Shown one piece after another: positions 7,130 through 19,196 of a stretch of DNA of 64,000 nt; positions within the stretch are counted from its first letter, which is position 1; each line of letters begins with the position of its first letter. The position numbers and the translations under genes were made by a program. The stretch is taken from the NCBI RefSeq assembly GCF_021277265.1, contig NZ_JAJSOH010000002.1:310001-374000 (forward strand), in the 5' to 3' direction. The notes below the pieces were generated by a model, which was not told the origin of the DNA, ran no database searches, and worked only from the letters and a program-made list of their open reading frames with translations. The DNA comes from Kineosporia rhizophila. GTDB lineage: Bacteria; Actinomycetota; Actinomycetes; Actinomycetales; Kineosporiaceae.

Positions 7130-8217
7130 CGCCGCCGTCCGCACCTTCCAGCACCAAGTCCCGTCGCCGTCCGAAGGCCAGGGCACCTCAGGCTCCGCCG
7201 CCGCCGCTGCGGGCGCTGCCGGTCCCGCGGCATGCGCCGTGCGCTGCGGCACGCATCGATCCACACGACCCGCAGCCGACGGTTCACCCGGATCAGGAAG
7301 TGCTGGCCCTGGTGATTCCGGGGATGGATCCGTTCTCGGCTTTCCCCTACGACGTACAGCGCGAGTTCGGGGGTACCCAGACCGAATCAGAGACGAGGCT
7401 GCTGGCACCGAACGCAGCGGCCAGTTCCGAGGGCGTCGTCTCAAGGGCCGAGTCGGACCTTCCCGAGGACGAGCGCCAAGCCGCGGGGTTGGGAGACAGC
7501 CCGGCCTCGACTGTGCGGGCCGGAGTGACCTGGGGCGTCATCGACGAGCCCGCAGAATCTTCCCAGCGATCCAACGATATCTCTGGTGTGGCAGCCACAG
7601 TCACGACTGACATCCCTGGGGCACTTGCCCGTACCGATCCACCGGGTACGGCTCCCGCCACATCAGACAACCGCCTCCGTACCGCTTCCCCCTCCAACCG
7701 AGGTGGGTCCGACCTGACGCCCGCGGGCAAGCCCTCACCCTCCAGCCGAGGTGGGTCCGGCCTGGCGCCCGCCCGCAAGTCCTCCTCAGCCAGATCCCGG
7801 CGCGCTGCGAACGGTGCAGGCGCTGGTCGGGCACCAAGCGCCCTGGACACCGTGGACAGCAGCGGTCTCCTGCCCGAGCCTCGTCCCTGGGCAGCGGCTT
7901 TCATTCAGGCCGCGATGGAGGTGGCTTGTGGGCTGCGTCCGTCCACCCAGCTGGTCCGGTGGACCACGCCGGATGTGCACGGAGCCCTGGTCCGCCGGGG
8001 AGCTCTCACTGCGCGGGCCATGCGCAACAGCGCCGGGCTCAGCGTCAAGCCTCGCCTTCGGGCGCTCGTGCTCTGCAGTCCCCGGCCAGGCGTGTGCGAG
8101 GTCAGCGCGGTGATTGCCGAACCTCAGCGGGTTCGGGCGGTGGCCTTCCGGATGGAAGGGCTGCACGGTCGCTGGCGGGTCACCGAACTCCAGATGCAGG
8201 GAAGGCTGGAGAGCTAG
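7126..8217 (+). CDS. Rv3235-family protein
   Basis: A 363-residue protein. The first 230 or so residues are low complexity (Pro, Ser, Ala, Arg), with a near-duplicate SNRGGSDLTPAGKPSPSSR/GGSGLAPARKSS segment. The conserved domain is C-terminal, from about residue 245 (AAFIQAAMEVACGLRPSTQLVRWTTPDVHGAL ...), ending in RVTELQMQGRLES. This matches the Rv3235 family of actinobacteria, of unknown function, which has a predicted alpha/beta fold resembling small SecA-linked or export-linked factors only by position. It starts inside the LysM gene's stop (ATGA), so the two are translationally coupled. No signal peptide is visible. Confidence 0.75.
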   Translation: MTPPSAPSSTKSRRRPKARAPQAPPPPLRALPVPRHAPCAAARIDPHDPQPTVHPDQEVLALVIPGMDPFSAFPYDVQREFGGTQTESETRLLAPNAAASSEGVVSRAESDLPEDERQAAGLGDSPASTVRAGVTWGVIDEPAESSQRSNDISGVAATVTTDIPGALARTDPPGTAPATSDNRLRTASPSNRGGSDLTPAGKPSPSSRGGSGLAPARKSSSARSRRAANGAGAGRAPSALDTVDSSGLLPEPRPWAAAFIQAAMEVACGLRPSTQLVRWTTPDVHGALVRRGALTARAMRNSAGLSVKPRLRALVLCSPRPGVCEVSAVIAEPQRVRAVAFRMEGLHGRWRVTELQMQGRLES

Positions 8218-8244
8218 CCAGACCAACAGGTTTCGCGAACGCGG

Positions 8245-8282
8245 GGTGCCGACTCGGCCCCCGGCCGGGTCGGCTCGGCACC
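8245..8282. terminator. Terminator-like hairpin after the Rv3235-like gene
   Basis: GGTGCCGA (8245-8252) pairs with TCGGCACC (8275-8282), enclosing further G/C-rich pairing. It lies 28 bp after the Rv3235-like stop codon. Confidence 0.5.
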
Positions 8283-8530
8283 GTCGGATCGCCAGATCTG
8301 ATGGTCCGGCGGCTGCCGGTCTGGACGCTGACGGTTTCGGGAGCCGTCAGTTTCGGGCAGCAGACCGCGAGCCGGCGCCGGCCGGGTGAGCGGGATCTGG
8401 TGCCGGATCCCAGGGTGAGCTCCGGTCAGTCGGCCGTGCAGGTCGGCGACAACCGGACGACCGCCTGGCTCCGGGCACAGGCTCGTGCGGCGAGGAGGCT
8501 GTTCGCGAAAGGATGGCCGGCAGAACGGCC

Positions 8531-8563
8531 GCGGCCCGCCACCGAACTCCGGTGGCGGGCCGC
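8531..8563. terminator. Strong 14-bp perfect hairpin
   Basis: GCGGCCCGCCACCG (8531-8544) is an exact inverted copy of 8550-8563, with a 5-nt loop AACTC. It is a likely factor-independent terminator acting in one or both directions between convergent transcription units. Confidence 0.6.
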
Positions 8564-8612
8564 ACGCGTTGCCATGGGTCCGCGGTCAGAAGGCCGCACC
8601 GCACTGCCCCGG

Positions 8613-8822
8613 AGGCTCAGGCCCGGCGCCGCGACTCTTATGGAGGCTGAGGCCCGGAGCCGTGACTCTGCTGAAGGCTCAGGCCCAGCGCCACGACTCG
8701 TCCGAAGGCTCAAGCCCAACGCCACGACTCGTCCGAAGGCTCAGGCCCAGCGCCACGGCTCGTCTGAAGGCTCAGCCCCAGCACCGTGACTCTCCTGAGG
8801 GCTCAGGCCCGGCGCCGTGACG
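8613..8822. repeat. Seven-copy 31-bp tandem repeat (minisatellite)
   Basis: Units start at 8613, 8644, 8675, 8706, 8737, 8768 and 8799, exactly 31 bp apart; the last is partial. Each begins AGGCTCAGGCCC and continues GCGCCACGACTC with a few substitutions. The period is not a multiple of three, so any translation changes frame from unit to unit. The array ends about 100 bp before the secA stop. Confidence 0.85.
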
Positions 8823-8926
8823 AGCGAGCACCTTGCCACCCCAACAGGAGTTCCGGCGGGATTGCCGAGTGTCCGACAACCCCGCCCGTCCCAGAACGGG
8901 TCAGCCCTTCATCTGCCGAGGCAGAC

Positions 8927-11659
<2,733 letters not shown>

Positions 11660-11814
11660 GGGGCGCTCTCCCAAGTCCTTCAACCGTGCTTGTCCGGCAG
11701 CGCAACCAGGAGAAGTCACACTGCCGCTTCTAGGCATGACGAACGGCGGTCCGGCGCCGTGCCCTCCATCGTAGACAGGCTTGGCACCCAAACGTGTTTG
11801 CTCCACCCCCCAAC

Positions 11815-12993
11815 ATGGGTCAGGCTCGCGTTGTGTCCGGTCTGTCGTCCTCCTCCAGCGGCCTAGTCCCCCAGCTCACCGACGGTTTGGTGACCCTTCG
11901 CGAACTGCGTGAGGAGGATGCCGACACGATCGTCGCCTACTGCAACGACCCGGCCATGGAACGCTGGACCACGGTGCCGTGGCCGTATCGGCGCGAACAC
12001 GCTCTGGAGTACGTGGCAGCTGGGCGCCGTTCCTGGGCCGAGGGGTCACGCTTCGACTTCGGTATCGAGCACGAGGGCGAACTGGTCGGGGCCATCGACC
12101 TACGCCGGCCGGTTCTGCCCGCCCTCGCGGAGGTCGGCTTCGCCCTGGCGCCGCAGGCCCGGGGTAAGGGCCTGATGTCGCGCGCACTGCGGCTGGCGCT
12201 CCCCTGGGGAGCCCGTCAGGGCATCCAGGTGGTGCAGTGGCGGGCCAACGTCGGCAACTGGGCCAGCCGGCGAGCGGCCTGGTCGGTCGGTTTCACCGTC
12301 GACGGGGTGCTGCCCGGTCTGCTGGAACACCGGGGCCGGATCACCGACGGCTGGCTCGCCTCGATGCGCCTGGACGAGAACACGACGCTGGTCCCGGCCC
12401 ACCCCTGGTTCGAACCGGTCACCATCGACGGACCCAAGGTGAGACTGCGAGCCTCACGCGAGTCCGACGTCCCCCGTTTCGTCGAGGGCCACGCCGACCC
12501 GGCGAACAAGCGCTGGATCCCCGGGATCAAGGCCGAGTACACGGCGGCGGACGCGCTGGCGCACCTGAGCCGGGACGCCGAGGGGGCTGCGGCCGGCCGG
12601 ATCCTGAGCTGGGCGATCGCGGATCCGCAGGAAGACGTGCTGCTCGGCGAGGTCGTCGTGTTCCTGCACAGCCTGCGTGACCGTCAGGGCGAGATCGGCT
12701 ACTGGATGCACCCCGACGCCCGGGGACGCGGGCTCGCTTCCGAGGCGACTTTCCTGGCGGCGCGGCACGCTCTGCTTCCCGTCGAGGACGGCGGGCTGGG
12801 GTGGGCCAACATCGGGCTTCGGGCGAGCGTGGACAACGTTGCTTCGCAGCGGGTGGCTGAGAAGGCGGGTTTCCGGCGCCTGGGGCTGGAGCGAGGGCTG
12901 TACCAGCCGCCCGGCGGCGGCCCCCGGGGTGATCTGGCGAAGTACGACATGGTGCCCTCAGACCTGGCCACGCTGGACTACCCCCGTGGCTGA
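11815..12993 (+). CDS. Tandem GNAT-domain N-acetyltransferase
   Basis: About 392 residues with two GNAT domains. The first (about 15-190) contains [19 protein letters not shown], and the second (about 205-390) contains [20 protein letters not shown]; both are Q/R-x-x-G-x-G/A acetyl-CoA loops. Each ends with the typical [16 protein letters not shown] or [18 protein letters not shown] region, as in RimJ/RimL-type enzymes. The target amine is unknown. The start is uncertain: ATG at 11815 or 11794, or a later GTG, with no clear Shine-Dalgarno sequence at any. It is divergent from secA, and the next GNAT gene overlaps its end. Confidence 0.85.
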   Translation: MGQARVVSGLSSSSSGLVPQLTDGLVTLRELREEDADTIVAYCNDPAMERWTTVPWPYRREHALEYVAAGRRSWAEGSRFDFGIEHEGELVGAIDLRRPVLPALAEVGFALAPQARGKGLMSRALRLALPWGARQGIQVVQWRANVGNWASRRAAWSVGFTVDGVLPGLLEHRGRITDGWLASMRLDENTTLVPAHPWFEPVTIDGPKVRLRASRESDVPRFVEGHADPANKRWIPGIKAEYTAADALAHLSRDAEGAAAGRILSWAIADPQEDVLLGEVVVFLHSLRDRQGEIGYWMHPDARGRGLASEATFLAARHALLPVEDGGLGWANIGLRASVDNVASQRVAEKAGFRRLGLERGLYQPPGGGPRGDLAKYDMVPSDLATLDYPRG

Positions 12994-13543
12994 CCAACGG
13001 CGTCAGCCCAAACTCGACCTCTCCGCGGGGCACCGGTTGCGCCCCTGGAGCACGGCCGACGCCCCCATGATCCCGCTCGCCATGACAGATCCGCTGATCC
13101 GGCAGTACGCCTCGCAGCTCCTGGACGACCGCGACGCGGCGCTCGCGGCCATCCACTCCTGGTCCGATGGCTGGGGGCAGGGCAACGGAGCCGCCTGGGC
13201 GATCACCGGCCCGGGCGAGCAACTGCTGGGCCAGATCCGGTTCGGCCTGTTCGACGAACACCTGGGCGCTGGTTCGGTGGGCTACTGGCTGCTCCCCGAG
13301 GCGCGGGGGCGGGGGTTGGCCGGGCAGGCGCTCACCCGGGCCAGCTCGGTGGTGTTCCGCCGGATGAGCTGGCACCGGATCGAGCTCTACCACGCGGTGG
13401 AGAACCGGCGGTCGTGCAATGTGGCCCGGCGGGCGGGTTACCCGCAGGAGGGCGTGATGCGGGGCGCCATGCTGTATCCGGTGGACGGCCGGCGGTCCGA
13501 CGAGCACCTGCACGCCCGGCTCGCCTCTGATCCGGAACCGTAG
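12986..13543 (+). CDS. GNAT-family N-acetyltransferase
   Basis: A 185-residue single-domain RimJ/RimL-like acetyltransferase. The acetyl-CoA loop is GYWLLPEARGRGLAGQAL, followed by ELYHAVENRRSCNVARRAGY near the C-terminus. GTG at 12986 overlaps the stop of the tandem-GNAT gene by 8 nt, so the two are translationally coupled and may acetylate related substrates; both have the RHxxLRPW-type N-terminal strand. Substrate unknown. It converges on the YcaQ-like gene 55 bp away. Confidence 0.85.
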   Translation: MADQRRQPKLDLSAGHRLRPWSTADAPMIPLAMTDPLIRQYASQLLDDRDAALAAIHSWSDGWGQGNGAAWAITGPGEQLLGQIRFGLFDEHLGAGSVGYWLLPEARGRGLAGQALTRASSVVFRRMSWHRIELYHAVENRRSCNVARRAGYPQEGVMRGAMLYPVDGRRSDEHLHARLASDPEP

Positions 13544-13598
13544 ATCAAGAGCCAGAACCAATGGACGTTTGCCAGCACGCGGGTGCGCAGCGCCGGCT

Positions 13599-14831
13599 TC
13601 AGGAGCGGAACAGTTTGGTCAACGCCGGGCCGAGATCGCCCTTCTTCTCGGCCTTGACGCCGTCCAACCCCAGCCACTGCGCCATCAGCCGCAGCTCCTC
13701 GGCGAGCTCGCCCACCACGGCCGCGGCGGGCACCCCCAGTTCCGAGTAGGCCGCCTTCACCAGCAACGTGCCACCCCCGCCCGGGGCCCGGTCGGCCTTC
13801 AGGTCGACCCGGCCGACCAGCTGGTCGCCCAGGAGGAACGGCAGGACGTAGTAGCCGAACTCGCGTTTCGCCGCCGGGGTGTAGATCTCCAGACGCAGCC
13901 GGAAGTCCCACAGCACCTCGGTGCGCGGTCGTTCCCAGACCAGCGAGTCGAACGGGCTGAGCAGGGCCCGGGCGGTGATCCGGCGGGGGATCCGGGCGCC
14001 GGGATGCAGGTAGGCGGGCCGACCCCAGCCGTCGACCGCGACCGGCAGCAGTTCGCCGGCCTCGACCAGATCCCGCACCGCGGACTGGGACTCGGCTGGT
14101 TTGAGCCGGAAGTAGTCGCGCAGGCATCGCTCGGTGGCCACCCCCGTCGCCCGGGCCGCGATCCGGACCAGCTCGCGCCGGGCCTCTTCCGGATCCGGGT
14201 CGGGAGCGGCCGTCACGGCCGGGGGAAGGACCCGGCCGGGAAGCGCGTAGCGACGCTCGAACTGCTGGGTGCGACCGGCCGAGGTGATCCTTCCGGCCCA
14301 GAACTGGAACTCGATGGCACGCTTGACGTCGCTCCAGTTCCAGCCCCACTCGCCGGTGCGTTCCCGGGGCATCCCGTCGTCGAGGATCTTCTCGGCGGCC
14401 GCTGCGGTCAGCGGGCCGTACCGGTCCACCACCTCCAGCACCTCGTCGAGCAGGTCGGCGCGGTCCCGGGCGATGCGCTGCATCCCGCCCCAGGCCTCGT
14501 GCGACGCCCGATCCATCCGCCAGCGCAGCAGCCGGTGGGTCTGCGGGGTGACGAACGAGGCCTCGTGGGCCCAGTACTCGACCATGCGCCGGGGAGCGCT
14601 GTTGGCCGCCTTGTCCAGCAGAGGACGGGGGTAGTCGCCGAGGCGGCTGAACACGGGGAGGTAGTGGCTGCGGGACAGGACGTTGACCGAGTCGATCTGC
14701 AGCACGCCCACGGTGTCGAGGACCCGTTGCAGGTGCCGGGCGGTGATCGGACCGGTGGGCCGCTCGACCCCGAACCCCTGGGCAGCCAGGGCAATTCGCC
14801 GGGCCTGAGCAAGCGAGAGACGCTCGGGCAC
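13599..14831 (-). CDS. YcaQ-family (HTH_42) DNA glycosylase-like protein
   Basis: A 410-residue winged-helix protein of the AlkX/YcaQ family, whose E. coli member unhooks interstrand DNA crosslinks. Family landmarks: [16 protein letters not shown] at the N-terminus, [20 protein letters not shown], the YWAHEASFV segment, and a C-terminal [21 protein letters not shown] followed by [22 protein letters not shown]. In YcaQ a QxD motif near the N-terminus is catalytic; LQIDSV provides such a QxD here. The frame runs back into hpf, but GTG at 14831 (giving [12 protein letters not shown]) matches known N-termini. A perfect 15-bp hairpin at 14945-14981 separates it from hpf, ruling out longer forms. 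Confidence 0.85.
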   Translation of the reverse strand: MPERLSLAQARRIALAAQGFGVERPTGPITARHLQRVLDTVGVLQIDSVNVLSRSHYLPVFSRLGDYPRPLLDKAANSAPRRMVEYWAHEASFVTPQTHRLLRWRMDRASHEAWGGMQRIARDRADLLDEVLEVVDRYGPLTAAAAEKILDDGMPRERTGEWGWNWSDVKRAIEFQFWAGRITSAGRTQQFERRYALPGRVLPPAVTAAPDPDPEEARRELVRIAARATGVATERCLRDYFRLKPAESQSAVRDLVEAGELLPVAVDGWGRPAYLHPGARIPRRITARALLSPFDSLVWERPRTEVLWDFRLRLEIYTPAAKREFGYYVLPFLLGDQLVGRVDLKADRAPGGGGTLLVKAAYSELGVPAAAVVGELAEELRLMAQWLGLDGVKAEKKGDLGPALTKLFRS

Positions 14832-14944
14832 ACTGGCCCGCGACGGCTTACGCCGACCGACCGGGGACACCACTGCCGCGCTGCCGGGCACCGCACCGCT
14901 TCCCGCCGCCGCGCCGCCCTGCGGCGTAGGCAGTGCGCCGGGGT

Positions 14945-14981
14945 CGCCCGCCGGGCCTGTTCGAGCCAGGCCCGGCGGGCG
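14945..14981 (-). terminator. Terminator downstream of hpf
   Basis: CGCCCGCCGGGCCTG (14945-14959) pairs perfectly with CAGGCCCGGCGGGCG (14967-14981) across a 7-nt loop. It lies 48 bp past the hpf stop on the transcribed strand and before the YcaQ-like start. There is no T-tract. Confidence 0.65.
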
Positions 14982-15028
14982 TTCCTCCCCAGTGACTACC
15001 GGGCTGTTGTCAGGTTCTGCCGCAGGTT

Positions 15029-15790
15029 TCAGGCCTCCGCGCCGGCCTTGGCCTCCGCGTCGACTGCCAGTCGGATCACGCCGTAGCTCCACCCGCGCCG
15101 ACGATAGACCACCGAGGGCTTGCCGCACGCGGCGTCGACGAAGAGGTAGAAGTCGTGGCCGACCAGTTCCATCTCGTAGAGCGCCTGGTCGATCGTCATC
15201 GGGGCGGCCGGGTGGTCCTTCGTGCGGATCACCACCGGGCTGTCGGCCAGGGCCTCGGCCCCTTCCGGCAGGTTGGCCCAGTCCATCGTGGCGGCGAAGC
15301 CGTCTTCTTCCTCGGCCGCGTCGTCGAGCGGGCTGCGGGGCTTGGTGGCCGTGCCGTTCAGCGCGCTCCCGCCGGTCGCGGCGCCCTCGATCGGCCGTTC
15401 GGCCAGCGCGATGCCGGCGTGGGCGATCGCTCCGGCCCGGCCGTTGGCCCCGGCCCCGCGCACCGTGGCGGGGGCGTGCCGGCCGTGGTGCACCTTCTTG
15501 CGGTCACTCATCCGGCGCAGGCGCTCGAGCAGCTTGCCGAAGGCGATGTCGAGGGCGGACAGCTCGTCCTGACCGCAGGCCTCGGCACGGATCACCGGGC
15601 CTCGGTCGCTCACGGTTATCTCGACCCGCTCGCACTGGCTGGACTGGCGAGGATTGCGCTCGTGGGACAGCTCGACGTCGATGCGGAAGGCCGAGGGGCT
15701 GAACTGGGAGACCTTCGCCAGCTTCTCCTCGGCGATCCGCCGGAAGCGGTCCGAAACCTCGACGTGCCGACCTGTGATCACGATGTCCAC
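15029..15790 (-). CDS. hpf: Ribosome hibernation-promoting factor, long form
   Basis: A 253-residue long HPF. The N-terminal HPF/YfiA domain (about 1-100, [21 protein letters not shown]... with a beta-alpha-beta-beta-beta-alpha fold) binds the 30S decoding region. A long Ala/Gly linker leads to the C-terminal dimerisation domain (about 190-245, [20 protein letters not shown] ... [15 protein letters not shown]) that joins two ribosomes into 100S dimers in stationary phase. GTG at 15790 is fixed by AGGAGG seven bases upstream. Position between secA and comFC matches other actinobacteria (Rv3241c). A hairpin terminator follows. Confidence 0.95.
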   Translation of the reverse strand: MDIVITGRHVEVSDRFRRIAEEKLAKVSQFSPSAFRIDVELSHERNPRQSSQCERVEITVSDRGPVIRAEACGQDELSALDIAFGKLLERLRRMSDRKKVHHGRHAPATVRGAGANGRAGAIAHAGIALAERPIEGAATGGSALNGTATKPRSPLDDAAEEEDGFAATMDWANLPEGAEALADSPVVIRTKDHPAAPMTIDQALYEMELVGHDFYLFVDAACGKPSVVYRRRGWSYGVIRLAVDAEAKAGAEA

Positions 15791-16013
15791 GAAGAATCCT
15801 CCTGTAGCCGTTGCTACGCCTCATGTGCCTCACCGAACGGAGCGCGTTCGCGAATGGTTCCGGTCGGCCGGGAATTGGCACCGGGCGCCTGAGCATCAAT
15901 GGGGAATCACCGGCAGTGGGCCGGCTACTTCCTGACATCCTCCTTCCTGCAATCCGCGCGGAATTCGGCACGGAGGGCGGAAGTGGTGGCGCTGTGACCA
16001 CCGTCTGACGAGG

Positions 16014-16805
16014 TTAGAGCAGGTATTCGGATGTGGATACCCCCTGCCGACGTAATGTCACCGAGAGGCCGCATACCCCGACCACGCGTGCACCCGCAGA
16101 GGTGAGCGCACGTGCGGCTTCGGCCACGGTCGCACCTGTCGTGACAACGTCATCGACGATGACGCAATCACGTTGCAGGAGAGCAAAGCGCAGCCCCGGG
16201 CGAACGGCAAGTGCACCGGCAAGGTTTTTTCGCCGAGCCCTGGACGACAGCTCTCCCTGATCCCGGACAACCCGCCGATGAGTGAGTATTTCGGCGACGC
16301 CGGGCGGCGGCCCGTAGCCACCCGCCAGCCAAGCGGGGCGGGCGCTGCGGACAGCGCGCCGGGCGAGGCCGGCCACCAGATCCCCGCCCCGTCGGCGCCG
16401 GGCCCCCGAGGTGGACGGGACGGGCACGAGCTGCCAGGACCCGGCCGAGGCCGAGTCGGCCTCCCGGCACGCGACCAGGGCGGAGGCCAGACCTGCGCCG
16501 AACGGTCCGGTCAGGTCGTGCCGACCTCGCTCTTTCCAGGAAAGGACCAGCTTGGCGGCAGTGCCCCCGTAGGCCGTGGCGCCCCAGACGCCCCAGCCCG
16601 GCGGCCAGCCGACCATCGGCTGGAAGAAGGCGGGACCGGCCACCACGCGGCGGCACAGGACGCACAGAGGCACGTCGGGAGCGCCGCACCCGGCGCAGAC
16701 CACCGGCCAGATCAGCCCCAGACCGAGTCGCCGGCAGGCCTGCCGCCAGGCGGCCGGTCCCGACGCGAACGACTCGGCTTCCGCATCGAAAAGCATGCTT
16801 GCCAC
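16014..16805 (-). CDS. ComFC-family phosphoribosyltransferase-like protein
   Basis: 263 residues. An N-terminal zinc ribbon (Cys37, Cys40, Cys48, Cys51: CAGC ... CVLC) is followed by a type I phosphoribosyltransferase fold with the PRPP-binding signature CVIVDDVVTTGATV near the C-terminus. The RRRRGG and SSRARRKNLAGAL segments are typical of ComFC/GntX. In naturally competent bacteria ComFC assists DNA uptake; in actinobacteria the role is unproven. GTG at 16805 or ATG at 16796 (with AGGGTGG upstream) may be the start. It lies between lpqB and hpf as in Rv3242c. A DnaA-box nonamer lies about 45 bp upstream. Confidence 0.85.
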   Translation of the reverse strand: MASMLFDAEAESFASGPAAWRQACRRLGLGLIWPVVCAGCGAPDVPLCVLCRRVVAGPAFFQPMVGWPPGWGVWGATAYGGTAAKLVLSWKERGRHDLTGPFGAGLASALVACREADSASAGSWQLVPVPSTSGARRRRGGDLVAGLARRAVRSARPAWLAGGYGPPPGVAEILTHRRVVRDQGELSSRARRKNLAGALAVRPGLRFALLQRDCVIVDDVVTTGATVAEAARALTSAGARVVGVCGLSVTLRRQGVSTSEYLL

Positions 16806-17231
16806 CCTGCCCGGCCACCGGTCGCAGCCGCGCCCGCGACGGCCGATCTGTGGATAACTACCGCTTCGTGCCTACCTGTGGAATGTAGAACGCGGGCCTG
16901 CGGCGCACCCGGGCCGAAGGTCCGGAAACATGACCGACATCCGACCCGGTAGCCGATTCCGGTTTCACCCGTACGGCCGAATTATGCGGAGCATCCTCCG
17001 AATGGGAACTGATCACCTCCGGGGGAATTGACCGAATAGGCGAAAGTCGATTTCACCGCTCCGACCACGCTTTTTCACAGGCGATCACGGTTGCATCACG
17101 AAGCGCATTGGCACTGAGGGCAGTCGCGTGATCACGAGGAGATCACGGCCGGGCCAGGAAACGGCTCCGCAGGATGGCACCGAGGGCAATCCGGAGCGCC
17201 CTCCGAAATTAACCTACGCGACCCGGGAGAG
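16806..17231. promoter_or_regulatory. AT-richer 426-bp gap between lpqB and comFC
   Basis: No credible gene. It holds a perfect DnaA-box nonamer (TGTGGATAA, 16849-16857) just upstream of comFC. It also has a cluster of GATCAC hexamers at 17011, 17083, 17130 and 17141, one of them inside the palindrome GTGATCAC (17128-17135). It must contain the comFC promoter unless comFC is read through from lpqB. Confidence 0.4.
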
Positions 17232-19196
17232 CTATCCCGGAAAAGCCGGCCACCGAGCACTGGAGAGCTCCGCCCAGGACGCCCCCGAGCGTCCTTGGGT
17301 GTCGTTCCCGGTGCCCACCAACAGGCTCGACTGCCCGTCCCCGACGGCGAGCGTCTCGGCCCCGGGCACTGCGGTGATCGGCTGGATCTGACCACCGATC
17401 TCGACGATCCAGGGCCGGTCCACGTTGCTCTGCACCTGCTCGTCGCCGGCGTTGGCGGCACCGGCCTGGCGCCGCCCGAGCACCGCGATGTGCTTCTCGT
17501 CCACCCAGGCCACGTCGGCCACGGTCACCAGGTCGGGCACCAGACCCTCGGGCTGGGTCAGCCGCGCGGGACGGCCCTTCTCGTCGCGGACGATGCCGGT
17601 GAGGAAGACGTGCGGGGTGCCCCCGTCGGTGATCGCCAGCACGGCCCGCGTACCGTCCCGGGAGATCCGCATGGCCTCGACCTCGAAGCCTTCCAGCCAG
17701 TCGGCACTCACCTTCACCCGCGCAGCCTTCGAGCGGGCGTCCGAGACGTCCACCGCCTCGACCCCGGCGCCTCCGGCGAACCAGACCCACCCCCGGGGGT
17801 CGAACGACGGCGCGGTGAGCCCGGTGCCCCGCAGCTGCGTGGTGCTGTCTGCCCCCGCCTCGGACAGGAACAGGTGCGACGCGTCGCTGGACAAGGCCGC
17901 GAACCAGCCCCCGTCGTAGGAGACGGCCGGGGAGGTGAGGCCGTAGAGCGCGTCGTACTGACCGAGCGCCTCCAGCCCCTTCACCACCTCGTTCCCGTCG
18001 GCACCGAGACGCACCACGCGTCCCTTGGTGTCGATGGCGACCGCGCTCCCGCCGACCGACGGGTCCACCACCGGCCGGGGGCCGGAGTTCTGCGGGATGT
18101 TGAAGCTGACCCGGTCGACGGTGATCCGGACCGAGGAGATCGAGCGCAACTGGCCGAGCGTGGTCTGCAACTGGGCCAGCATGAGCTGCCGCTGCCGGTC
18201 GTCGGCGAGCCGGGCCTGAGGCGTCAGATCGACCGTGGCGGTGCTGTTCTCCACCGTCACCGCACTCACCGACAGTTCCGTGCCCGGGGGAACGCTGGAG
18301 GCCACGGCATCGGCCAGCCAGTCCGGCGGGCCCTCGAGCAGGGCCCGGACCAGGGCGGTGGGCAGTTCCGGGGAGCCCGGTGCGCTGGGGAACCAGTGCG
18401 GGTCCGGGACCAGGTACTCGCCGTGCGACTCGGGGAAGTAGACCGAGTACGGCTTGAAGGTGACCTTGAAGTCGTTACGGGTGATCAGGATCCCGTCGTC
18501 CAGGGAATTGATCCGCCAGTGGCCGTCGGACAGCACCAGCCCGAAATAGCGGGGCTCGACCTTCGCCCCGGGCGACACCACGCTGTACCGGCCGGTGCCG
18601 TCGACCTGGGCGATGGCCGGGGCCTGCACCGCTACCTGAGCGACCTCGGGCCCACCGTCGGCAGCCCCTGATGCGGCGGGCGACGGATCGGTGGTGGCGG
18701 AGACCGCCTCGGCCGTCGCCGACGATCCGGCGGCCGCCCGGGCGCCCTGCGCAGGGGTGTCAGCGGTGGTGGCTTCGGCCTCGCCCTCGGGGATCTCCTC
18801 CCCCTCGGACAGCTGCCGGGTGGTCAGGGTGTCGAGCGAGCGGTACACCGTGACCGAGGCGTCGGGACGCCAGGCCAGCCGGCGTTCGGGGCTCAGGAAG
18901 CTGCGGGCGACCGCGTGGTCGTCGCTGTAACCGGCGCTGGCGGCCAGGAAGCCGCGCACCACCTCGACCGGGCTCTGGCCGGTCTTGGGCCCCTCCGGGG
19001 CCAGTTGGAAGACGCCCTCGAGCGGGTCGTCGTTGACCACGTCGCCGCTGATCACCGGGCCGTGGTCGGGAATCGTGGCACAGGCCGCCAGGCTCAGCAC
19101 CGAGACCAGCGCCGAGACCAGCAACGCCCGTCCCCGCCACCTGACCGAGGCTGACGAACGTCCTTGATCGGAGACCCCACGACCCGTAAGCGTCAC
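17232..19196 (-). CDS. lpqB: LpqB family lipoprotein, MtrAB partner
   Basis: A 654-residue secreted lipoprotein. The signal sequence ends in lipobox LAAC (Cys39). A GerMN domain follows (about 260-370, including GTELSVSAVTVENSTATVDL and LGQLRSISSVRITVDRV). The C-terminal half is a beta-propeller (VAIDTKGRVVRLGADGNEV, AVSYDGGWFAALS, FDPRGWVWFAGG). In mycobacteria LpqB binds the extracytoplasmic part of MtrB and modulates MtrA phosphorylation. GTG at 19196 overlaps the mtrB stop by 4 nt, completing an mtrA-mtrB-lpqB operon. An Ala/Thr/Glu-rich insertion of about 50 residues near 135-185 is not part of either domain. Confidence 0.95.
   Translation of the reverse strand: MTLTGRGVSDQGRSSASVRWRGRALLVSALVSVLSLAACATIPDHGPVISGDVVNDDPLEGVFQLAPEGPKTGQSPVEVVRGFLAASAGYSDDHAVARSFLSPERRLAWRPDASVTVYRSLDTLTTRQLSEGEEIPEGEAEATTADTPAQGARAAAGSSATAEAVSATTDPSPAASGAADGGPEVAQVAVQAPAIAQVDGTGRYSVVSPGAKVEPRYFGLVLSDGHWRINSLDDGILITRNDFKVTFKPYSVYFPESHGEYLVPDPHWFPSAPGSPELPTALVRALLEGPPDWLADAVASSVPPGTELSVSAVTVENSTATVDLTPQARLADDRQRQLMLAQLQTTLGQLRSISSVRITVDRVSFNIPQNSGPRPVVDPSVGGSAVAIDTKGRVVRLGADGNEVVKGLEALGQYDALYGLTSPAVSYDGGWFAALSSDASHLFLSEAGADSTTQLRGTGLTAPSFDPRGWVWFAGGAGVEAVDVSDARSKAARVKVSADWLEGFEVEAMRISRDGTRAVLAITDGGTPHVFLTGIVRDEKGRPARLTQPEGLVPDLVTVADVAWVDEKHIAVLGRRQAGAANAGDEQVQSNVDRPWIVEIGGQIQPITAVPGAETLAVGDGQSSLLVGTGNDTQGRSGASWAELSSARWPAFPG

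Larger units (their letters stand above)
8218..8926. other. Gene-free convergent region between the Rv3235-like gene and secA
   Basis: About 700 bp without a credible gene on either strand; open frames here shift register across a 31-bp repeat and have no ribosome sites. It holds two strong hairpins (8245-8282, 8531-8563) and a seven-copy 31-bp tandem array (8613-8822). The remaining sequence shows no recognisable feature. Confidence 0.6.

Noticed and set aside
15029-15128. YcaQ-like protein starting inside hpf
   Set aside because: A strong terminator lies between, and the extra N-terminal 99 residues are low complexity and unconserved.
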